Positions 54,928-62,350 of a stretch of 64,000 nt of DNA are shown here, piece by piece (position 1 is the stretch's first letter; each line of letters starts with the position of its first letter). Position numbers and translations under genes: made by a program. This DNA is from Pantanalinema sp. GBBB05 (GTDB lineage Bacteria > Cyanobacteriota > Cyanobacteriia > Leptolyngbyales > Leptolyngbyaceae): the NCBI GenBank assembly GCA_016743235.1, contig VRZD01000015.1:62001-126000 (forward strand). The letters run 5' to 3'. The notes under the pieces are model-generated. The model searched no databases, was not told the DNA's origin, and saw nothing but the letters and a program-made list of their open reading frames with translations.

Positions 54928-55031
54928 TCAAGAATCTTGGACAAACGTAACAGATTTGTGATTTGCAGCCAGTTTAAGTTGAGTCACCTCATACACTACT
55001 GAATAGTGGTTTTCAATAGTTAGGGGAATGT
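54928..55031 (+). promoter_or_regulatory. Effector leader, copy C
   Basis: 104 bp almost identical to copy D. Order: TCAAGAATCTTGGACAAACG, a TTTAAGTTGAGTCACCTCAT stretch, the CACTACTGAATAGTG hairpin, TTAGGGGAATGT, then the start codon. It includes the ribosome site AGGGGA. Confidence 0.8.
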
Positions 55032-56519
55032 ATGGGGACGCGAGCAAACGATTTAGCAAAATCGGTTTCGGATCTCACGGCTGCTGTCCCTCAAACAACC
55101 CTACAACCACGCCCTTTTGCCCAGCCCACAGCAGAGCCAAAACCCACTCTTGAGGCTATCCAAGCTCAGCTAGAACACGCCCAGCAATTCGGGCATCATC
55201 TCGCTAACTTTGCTGCGTCTCAGCCTGAACCCCCACCTTCTACTATTCAGCCTAAACTGACGATCGGTGCACCGGAAGACAAGTACGAACAGGAAGCCGA
55301 TCGGGTCGCACAACAGGTGGTGCAGCAAATCAAGGTACCCCAGCTAGAACGTCCCCAGCCCGGACGAGTTGTGCCTCAGGAATCGAGTCTGAAGAGCCAC
55401 GACCTACACCTGAAGCCAATGGTGCAGAGAGAAGAATTGTCTAAGGAGGACGAAAACCTTCAGGCAAAACCGGACATTCTGCAATGGGAAAAACCGCCAG
55501 ACGCAGAGAATCTTAAGCCGCCGGTTGAATCAATCCTGATTGGCGATCGCTCCCACAGCACCGATTTGCAGATGAAGCCATTGCCACCCACCAGGCAACA
55601 AGAGGCGATCGATCATGAGCCGCTGTTAGAAAGTCAGCAACAGCAAGCCGTAGTTCCTATCAATCAGTCAGGCAGCTCATCGAGAGTTCAGCGACAACTA
55701 GAACCGATTGGTGGCAAAAGTTCAGGCTGGTTTAGACGAGGTAAGCGAGATACGCTCAATGAACTGACTACGAAATACAATGCAACAGATGTGGCTAAAG
55801 ATAACTTTGAAGTCAAAGAAAACGCAGGTAGTCACGACAAAGCGCAAGAGGGGATGAACAATCTCTACAAGATTCAACAAACCGCTACTACTTGGCTTGA
55901 AACCATTAAAAACGGTAAATTAACTGAACAGCGTAAACAGAAGATTGACGAGATTGAAAAATGGTACTACCAAAAATTTATTTCTGAATACGATAGAGTC
56001 AATCAAATTCTGCTTCAAACAGCAAGTGACCCCAAAAGCTTACCAAAAGTTCCGAAGAAAACACTAGACATCTTTGCAGCCCATGAGGTCGAAAGCAAAG
56101 AGAGTCGAGATAAACGGGCAAACTCAGTGTCTGGGAGTGGGGCGAATGTCAAAGTGCAATGGGAAGTCGTTAAGAGTAATGAATATGTTATTACAAAAGA
56201 CACACCAGCCTATCGAGTCGCTAACACAGACGACCCCAAGAAAATAACGTCCTACGATCCTAGGTCTGCACGGTCACTTCGGTCTAAGGATAAAACACCA
56301 AATACGAGCGAGATCATGTCCTATGGACATGTATACTTTGCATTTGACAAAAAGATCGCCAATCTTTACTCTCAATACCTTGCTGACGATCGAATTAAAG
56401 CGATGGGAACCTATACCTTAAAACCAGGTTATACATTTAAGCGAGATCCTGAGATACCAGAGGGCTTCCGATCTAGTACGAAGCTTCCTGAACCAGATAG
56501 CGTTCAAGTAATTAGTTGA
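55032..56519 (+). CDS. CIS effector candidate 3 without the DUF4157 domain
   Basis: 495 residues. The first 115 are the shared module (AQQFGHHLANFAASQPEPPP, then IGAPEDKYEQEADRVAQQVV), followed by DLHLKP and DLQMKP words. The HELTH/DUF4157 block of the other effectors is missing. After a VQRQ word, the C-terminal 270 residues are a different domain, with a helical part and a late SYGHVYFAFDKKIANLY...GTYTLKPGY segment that might be an ADP-ribosyltransferase-like or other small toxin fold; I cannot assign it. It shows which part may be the minimal cargo signal. Confidence 0.8.
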   Translation: MGTRANDLAKSVSDLTAAVPQTTLQPRPFAQPTAEPKPTLEAIQAQLEHAQQFGHHLANFAASQPEPPPSTIQPKLTIGAPEDKYEQEADRVAQQVVQQIKVPQLERPQPGRVVPQESSLKSHDLHLKPMVQREELSKEDENLQAKPDILQWEKPPDAENLKPPVESILIGDRSHSTDLQMKPLPPTRQQEAIDHEPLLESQQQQAVVPINQSGSSSRVQRQLEPIGGKSSGWFRRGKRDTLNELTTKYNATDVAKDNFEVKENAGSHDKAQEGMNNLYKIQQTATTWLETIKNGKLTEQRKQKIDEIEKWYYQKFISEYDRVNQILLQTASDPKSLPKVPKKTLDIFAAHEVESKESRDKRANSVSGSGANVKVQWEVVKSNEYVITKDTPAYRVANTDDPKKITSYDPRSARSLRSKDKTPNTSEIMSYGHVYFAFDKKIANLYSQYLADDRIKAMGTYTLKPGYTFKRDPEIPEGFRSSTKLPEPDSVQVIS

Positions 56520-56597
56520 GTTCAGTAATTTACTGAGCAAGGCTTCGGCACAATTGCCCCTTCAAGTTGCTCTTGTCAACGAATACAAATACTCCAA

Positions 56598-56701
56598 TCA
56601 AGAATCTTGGACAAACGTAACAAATTTGTAATTTGCAGCCGGTTTAAGCTGAGTCACCTCATACACTACTGAATAGTGGTTTCCAAGAGTTAGGGGAATG
56701 T
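56598..56701 (+). promoter_or_regulatory. Effector leader, copy D
   Basis: 104 bp nearly identical to copy C, ending in TTAGGGGAATGT before ATGGGGACGCGATCGCAC. Contains the CACTACTGAATAGTG hairpin 20-35 bases before the start codon. Confidence 0.8.
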
Positions 56702-59700
56702 ATGGGGACGCGATCGCACCATCAATCAAAATCGGCTCCAGAACCCACAACTGCGGCTCCTCAAAATACCCTGCAACCGCGCCCTTTTGCCCCACAAGCA
56801 GATTCAGCGCCGACTCTGGAAGATGTCCAATCGCAGTTGGAGCATACTCAACGCTTCGGACATCATTTATCAAACTTTGCCGCCTCTCAGCCCGAACCCC
56901 CACCTCCTGGTATTCAACCTAAACTCACGATCGGTGCTCCCGGCGATAAGTATGAACAGGAAGCCGATCGGGTCGCGCAACAGGTGGTACAGCAGATACA
57001 GATGCCTAAACCTTCGGCACCCCCGCTCGACTCAACCCAACCCACCTCAGCCGTGCAACGAGAATCTATGCCGATGCAGCACGACTTGCAATTAAAACCC
57101 CTGCTGCAACGGGAAGAGGTGACAGAGGAAGACGAATTGCAGATGAAACCTATCCTGCAACGAAAAACTGAAGCAGGTTCTGTAGACGCATCTACAGATC
57201 TAGAAAACTCCATTCAACAATCACGCGGTAGTGGACAACCCCTAGCAGACTCCATTCGTCAACCGATGGAACATGCTTTTGGCAATGTTGATTTTACTGG
57301 GGTGAAAGTTCACACCAATGCCAAATCGGATCAACTGAATCGCTCTATTCAGGCGCTCGCCTTCACTACCGGGCAAGACATTTTCTTTCGCCAGGGAGCA
57401 TACCAGCCAGGGAGTTCTGGTGGACAGCAGCTCTTGGCACACGAATTGACTCATGTTGTGCAGCAAAATGGGGCAACCGTGCATCGACAACATAATAAGA
57501 TTCAACGCCATGCTGGGCATTCGCATGAAGACGAAATTCAGCGTAGCTTCGATAACACAACTTCCCTATCAACAACCAGTTGTCAATGTTCTGGGTGTTC
57601 TACCATTCAGCGAACACCTCAAATTTTAGGGCAAACTCTTACAGAGGCGATTCAACGCCAAACTCATCATCAAGGCTGCCCTTGCTGTAACGGGGGACAA
57701 CTAAAGCTCCAACGCAAGGAAGATAATGTGTCGCATGGGTCTCAATGTCCTTGCCCTCTCTGCAAAGGAAATATTCAAGCAAAGTTAGAGTACTCAAAAG
57801 TCGTGCAGCGACATGGAGGACACGAGCATGATGAAGAGCATCTTCAAGCTAAATTGCTGTCGATAGTCCAGCGCCAACCAATAGCCAGTCAGGTCTCAAC
57901 CAATACTGACAACGTGATTCAGCGCCACAGCTCTCATGAACATTATTTGTTAGGCAATACAGACCCAGATGGGCTTGCGAGTATCCCTCTGATTCGAGAA
58001 GCGATCGCAGAGTATAACAGCAACTCTAAAATATTAGATTCGGAGGACTATAAAGAGCTCAAACAAAAGCGAGATGAAGCTAGACATACAATGAAACAGC
58101 ATTTAGAACTATTAGAAAACTTTAGAAAGAACGCTAATTTTTTAGAAGATGAGAGCAACAGAGGTGGTAAAAAGACAGGCACCTTAGCGAAGAAAGAGGA
58201 TGGTACTTGGGAGGTTCCATACATTTCAGTTCCTGTGAGAAAAGATGGTACTGACAAGCCTAGTAGTGACTCTGTTGTTTTATTGTATGGCGAAGTCAAT
58301 ACATTACCTGACTTTGTAGGCAATCCAGAAGCTCTTGCTAATACTGAGAAAAGTGCGATTGTCAGCCTAATCCAAGGAGTTCGACAGCGGGCCTACAGAA
58401 ATCTCATTGTTTGGTATAACGAGATTGCCTTACCCGATGATAAGCAAGAGGATCAGTGGGAGGACAAAAGTAGAACTAAAAGTAAAGTTTTGAGAAGGGA
58501 AGGCAAAGGAGACGCAGAAGAATTTGAGTCAGCCCAAGGAGAACGGTATGTAAACAATAGTTTATTTGAAACGCAACAGCATGAAACCCAAACGATGAAA
58601 GGGCGTGATAGTTCAGAGAAAAGTGAAGCATTCTCTGCCACGCTAGAGCGCAATGCCTGTCACTTTGCCCCTTACAGTTGGGATGCTTGGCAAAAATATC
58701 ATGAAGCAGCAATTAAATTAGCTACTGAATCCGCAGAAAAAATGCAACAGGCAGCGGATATGAGAGAGCTAGGTGGAGATGAATCTATCATCGCCGAATT
58801 AGAAGAAGAGGCTAGACAAGAGTCCAATCAAGCGATGCTGCAAAATGCTTTTGGAGAGCACTATTTGCAAGACTCATTTGCTTCTGGTCACTTAATAGAC
58901 AAAACTTTTATTATGCAAAAGTTTGTGCAGTGGCTGGCTAACAAAGGGGATGATTTGGGTGGCGCACCAGATGCTAAAGCTCGTTGGGATATGACCAAGA
59001 TGGTTGCTAATACAGGAGGATTAAAATCTGATCCACAAGCACTAGATAATGCCATGATTCGGGATCAGCTGAATTATACTGAATCAGCCGAACTGATTGG
59101 GATGAAACCAACAGGAGACATCACCTTTATGATGTGGTGGCGGGAAAAAGCGGCTAAGGACGGAAAAATGCAAACGGTTACGGTGCCAAAGCTGGTGGAA
59201 TTTATTGAAAAGTCAGATTTTCCTTTTCCTGTATCCTCAGAAATTGCTCAACTTTGGCTAGAAGAACTTGTTAGCAAAGACCTTGTTGAAAAAGCGGAAG
59301 TTAAAAATGGAGATGACAAATATACTCTTGACAAGACCCAAATAAATGTTGTTAGTCAGGATACTGTCAAGATGAAGAGAAATAGACCTTATACTTCAGA
59401 GGTTTACAAGCCAGACTTTGCTACTGATAAGAAGTACGGGGAACAAAATCCTGAATATGAGAACTATTTAGAAGAACAGGCTTCTGAATTCAATATTCAA
59501 GCCTACAATGCATTTTTGAGTAACACTTATATCCAAGCTGTTACCAATGTATTCCATGATAAGTTCTGTCTAGAAGGGCTGGATGTAGTAGCTATCAATG
59601 GCACACATATAGGCAAAGTATATGGCGATCGCAGTATGTTGACAGCTGGTGCTCAAGGTGGAGTTAAATATGCGGCGGATACTTCAGAATTATCTAGAAA

Positions 59701-60019
59701 TTCTCTATATAAAACTCTTAGCGGAGAGGCATTAAAAGCTGAAGAGGAAACGGCTCAAATTAGAAGTCGTTTCCCAGATAAGATCAAAGGTGGCAACGGT
59801 TTTGGGCAAGATCTTGCCCTAAAGAATTGGAATCTTAAACTCTTAATTGTTGATAACTTATTTGATTGGGCACTAACAAAAGCAGCCGCATCCGTCGGAG
59901 GAGTAGCCAAGATGACAGGAGCAAAAGGTATCTACAAGAAAAGTAAAGGGGGAGGCGCTTCTGGAGGAAATGCTATTAATGTTAAACTACCTGCTCATGC
60001 TAAGGAAGAGGGATTTTAA
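56702..60019 (+). CDS. DUF4157 CIS effector candidate 4, phospholipase-C-like
   Basis: 1105 residues. Shared N-terminal module, DLQLKP/LQMKP words, DUF4157 with HELTHVVQQ near 246-254. A linker (about 260-420) follows with alternating His/Cys modules and IQR words: GHSHEDEIQR, CQCSGCSTIQR, GCPCCNGG, CPCPLCKGN, GHEHDEEH. The C-terminal domain contains RNACHFAPYSWDAWQKYHEA and FGEHYLQDSFASGH, which recall the H...HxxxD zinc motif of zinc-dependent phospholipase C/P1-nuclease-like enzymes; that is a motif-level guess. A late Lys-rich hydrophobic end follows. Probably the last effector here. Confidence 0.85.
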   Translation: MGTRSHHQSKSAPEPTTAAPQNTLQPRPFAPQADSAPTLEDVQSQLEHTQRFGHHLSNFAASQPEPPPPGIQPKLTIGAPGDKYEQEADRVAQQVVQQIQMPKPSAPPLDSTQPTSAVQRESMPMQHDLQLKPLLQREEVTEEDELQMKPILQRKTEAGSVDASTDLENSIQQSRGSGQPLADSIRQPMEHAFGNVDFTGVKVHTNAKSDQLNRSIQALAFTTGQDIFFRQGAYQPGSSGGQQLLAHELTHVVQQNGATVHRQHNKIQRHAGHSHEDEIQRSFDNTTSLSTTSCQCSGCSTIQRTPQILGQTLTEAIQRQTHHQGCPCCNGGQLKLQRKEDNVSHGSQCPCPLCKGNIQAKLEYSKVVQRHGGHEHDEEHLQAKLLSIVQRQPIASQVSTNTDNVIQRHSSHEHYLLGNTDPDGLASIPLIREAIAEYNSNSKILDSEDYKELKQKRDEARHTMKQHLELLENFRKNANFLEDESNRGGKKTGTLAKKEDGTWEVPYISVPVRKDGTDKPSSDSVVLLYGEVNTLPDFVGNPEALANTEKSAIVSLIQGVRQRAYRNLIVWYNEIALPDDKQEDQWEDKSRTKSKVLRREGKGDAEEFESAQGERYVNNSLFETQQHETQTMKGRDSSEKSEAFSATLERNACHFAPYSWDAWQKYHEAAIKLATESAEKMQQAADMRELGGDESIIAELEEEARQESNQAMLQNAFGEHYLQDSFASGHLIDKTFIMQKFVQWLANKGDDLGGAPDAKARWDMTKMVANTGGLKSDPQALDNAMIRDQLNYTESAELIGMKPTGDITFMMWWREKAAKDGKMQTVTVPKLVEFIEKSDFPFPVSSEIAQLWLEELVSKDLVEKAEVKNGDDKYTLDKTQINVVSQDTVKMKRNRPYTSEVYKPDFATDKKYGEQNPEYENYLEEQASEFNIQAYNAFLSNTYIQAVTNVFHDKFCLEGLDVVAINGTHIGKVYGDRSMLTAGAQGGVKYAADTSELSRNSLYKTLSGEALKAEEETAQIRSRFPDKIKGGNGFGQDLALKNWNLKLLIVDNLFDWALTKAAASVGGVAKMTGAKGIYKKSKGGGASGGNAINVKLPAHAKEEGF

Positions 60020-60227
60020 TACAATTGGTTCCTCATATAAATAATGTCTGTTTTCTTAACTCGAACCTCGAGTTACTTATCCCATACTACATATGAGAAA
60101 AAACAGGCGATCGTAATAGCGGCAAGCGAAATCGATCGCCCGCAGCAATAGCGATCAAACAGCTATCGCTCTCGCCTTCTAACACAAGCAACAGGCGGGA
60201 GCGATCGCGGATTAGAAATCGTTTGCT

Positions 60228-60671
60228 TTAATTCTGGCTTTCGTCATCCAGGATTCCAACTTGTTTCTTGGCGGTAGTGAGGATCTGTTCCATCACGGTT
60301 TTACTGCTGTTGAGTACGGTCTTGCTGGTTTCAGCCGCAATATCCGATGGCGTACGGTCTTGAGTGCTTTCCTGAAACGTTGTCCACTGTTGTTTGGCTT
60401 GTTGTCCAGCTTGAGTCGTTTTGTTGCCCAGCCACGCGATCGCGACAATGCACCAACAGAACGCTAACCACAGGAGCACCATGGTTTCCTTCACCACTGA
60501 GAACAGCAGCCCGAGTCCTTGTCCCAGGGTTTCGGCTGTATCTTTCCTCAGCAAAATTCCCCGCAATTTATCCACCTGTTCGGTCAGGGGACGATTGCCA
60601 TTGTCCACCCTCGGTGATGACGGAGTAGATGAATTCACAGTAGCGGGATTATTGATGACTGAATTAGACAT
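60228..60671 (-). CDS. Hypothetical single-pass membrane protein
   Basis: A 147-residue protein with a Ser/Asn-rich start, one membrane helix (about 58-82, VKETMVLLWLAFCWCIVAIA) and a helical, Thr/Lys-rich tail. No family is recognised. It follows the YkvA-like gene by 100 bp in the same direction and may be in the same transcript. The proximity to baseplate genes makes a role at the membrane face of the injection system conceivable, but this is not shown. Confidence 0.6.
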   Translation of the reverse strand: MSNSVINNPATVNSSTPSSPRVDNGNRPLTEQVDKLRGILLRKDTAETLGQGLGLLFSVVKETMVLLWLAFCWCIVAIAWLGNKTTQAGQQAKQQWTTFQESTQDRTPSDIAAETSKTVLNSSKTVMEQILTTAKKQVGILDDESQN

Positions 60672-60771
60672 TCGACCACCTACCTGATTGGTTAAACGTG
60701 GATAATGAATAGACCAGCGGGAACCTTAATTGAGTCAAACTGTTCTCAATTAAATTTGCTTGACAGAGTTA

Positions 60772-61548
60772 TTATGTCTCTTGATCCTTAATTTGGATCC
60801 CTTTATCTTCCAGCAACATTTGTAACGCCTTCTGACGATTGCCACCATCGATCAGTTCTAAAATGGTTTTGGTTTTCACATCTCTGAGCTTGTTGCGATA
60901 AAGGGACGACACGCCAAGCAATAAAACACCTACTCCCAACACGGCATCATCCAGATTGCCTGCGACTGGAACAAAATCGGGAATCGCATCGATCGGGGAA
61001 ATCAGATACGCTAGCCCCAAACAAGTATTAAAAAATCCCATCACATAGCCTTCGATGTTTCTGGGATCGAAGGTTGCCCAGGCGAGGCAATAGGTACAAA
61101 GAAACACAAATAATCGAAAAGCCAGATCAACATAGGATGCGATGTGCCCCACGGTTGCCCCGATCGGCTTCCAAACTTGCCACCAAGCCGCAGGCAAGGT
61201 TTTCGCTGGCGTCAGATGCAATAATTGTTTCAGCCAGGGAGTGTGATCAAATAAAAAGCCTAAAAACCCGGTGAGAAAATAGAGGGTGGCTAAAGCTAAT
61301 AAAATCGCTGTTAAGGCTTTGGCGCCATCGTATTTTTTCCAATCGAACAATGTCCTCGGGAACCCTGGCAAGGTTTCTAGCTGGCAATGCTCCAACTGTA
61401 AACCAGTGGGTGAATTCCGCAAGGGTGGTTGCAGCGATTGCCTGGCTGGTTCAGGCGGTTGTTTGATCGGCCAACAGCCCGGATCAACCACTTGCGATCG
61501 TGGCTTAGTTGACCCAATCACCTGTCCCGAGGGTGTACGATGAATCAT
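60772..61548 (-). CDS. YkvA/DUF1232 membrane protein
   Basis: 258 residues from the ATG at 61548 (MIHRTPSGQVIGS); the frame is open 42 codons further up with poor support. A soluble N-terminal 70 residues is followed by three to four membrane segments and the DUF1232 signature (LAYLISPIDAIPDFVPVAG, then LDDAVLGVGVLLLG). YkvA proteins are small membrane proteins of unknown function. It lies beside the baseplate genes. A role as membrane anchor for the CIS is an inference from position. Confidence 0.75.
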   Translation of the reverse strand: MIHRTPSGQVIGSTKPRSQVVDPGCWPIKQPPEPARQSLQPPLRNSPTGLQLEHCQLETLPGFPRTLFDWKKYDGAKALTAILLALATLYFLTGFLGFLFDHTPWLKQLLHLTPAKTLPAAWWQVWKPIGATVGHIASYVDLAFRLFVFLCTYCLAWATFDPRNIEGYVMGFFNTCLGLAYLISPIDAIPDFVPVAGNLDDAVLGVGVLLLGVSSLYRNKLRDVKTKTILELIDGGNRQKALQMLLEDKGIQIKDQET

Positions 61549-61782
61549 GGCAATTCCAAATACTTGAGCGAACGAACATCGTCGATGCTTTAGCGAACGA
61601 GCATAGTCGATGAACCAGAAAAAATTCAAGTTATCGACACAATTCGAGATCCTTAGGATCATAAATTGCCTCATTCAGCTCGAAAATTGCAGCTTCTGAA
61701 GTACAACCAAAATTTAGTGGATTAGTGCACTTTCAATGCTAATAGTTCTAAGCGCCTTATTTTCCCCTAACGAGACATAATT

Positions 61783-62178
61783 ATGACCGAGTCATCTCAT
61801 GTCGGAGAAGGAATTGCGTTTCCTTTGCGGCTCACAGTACAGGGCAACTTACAACTCAGTCCCGGTGATCGCAATCTAGAAGAATCCATTCAAATTATTC
61901 TGCGCACTCAACCGGGCGAGCGGGTATATCGTCCTGATTTTGGCTGCCGCTTGGCAGAACTCACCTTTGCGCCCATGAATACCCAAACCCTGCTGATGGT
62001 GCGCTTATATATTCGGGAAGCACTAGAACAATGGGAACCCCGGATTGTCATCGATGATATTCGTACCGAACCTGATCCGATGCAGGGACGAGTCGATGTA
62101 ACGATTACCTATCACCCTAAGGAAAGCCACGATCGCCGCAGCTTAGTCTATCCGTTTTACCTGTTGCCACCAGGATAG
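61783..62178 (+). CDS. gp25-like baseplate protein (Afp9-type)
   Basis: A 131-residue GPW/gp25 protein: RNLEESIQIILRTQPGERVY, RPDFGCRLAELTFAPMN and YIREALEQWEPRIVIDD. It is a baseplate wedge-sheath connector that starts sheath polymerisation. It heads the second rightward CIS block and is followed after about 170 bp by the gpJ-like gene. Confidence 0.93.
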   Translation: MTESSHVGEGIAFPLRLTVQGNLQLSPGDRNLEESIQIILRTQPGERVYRPDFGCRLAELTFAPMNTQTLLMVRLYIREALEQWEPRIVIDDIRTEPDPMQGRVDVTITYHPKESHDRRSLVYPFYLLPPG

Positions 62179-62350
62179 AGGGCAAGATGAAAAAGTTTCA
62201 TAAACACTTGTATCGAACTTAGAAGAATCATCATGAACTGGTATGATTCGTAACTGTTTAAAATTGACAGTCAAAGATCTATCGTTAGAGAGTTTTAACT
62301 AAATCTGAGTTTTTCTGTAATCCGTCTTCTCTCCTGCTAGGATGACGGGC

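Noticed and set aside
60061..60215. Dense GCGATCGC-type words as operator sites
   Set aside because: HIP1 octamers are spread over the whole window and over cyanobacterial genomes in general, so density here is not evidence of regulation.
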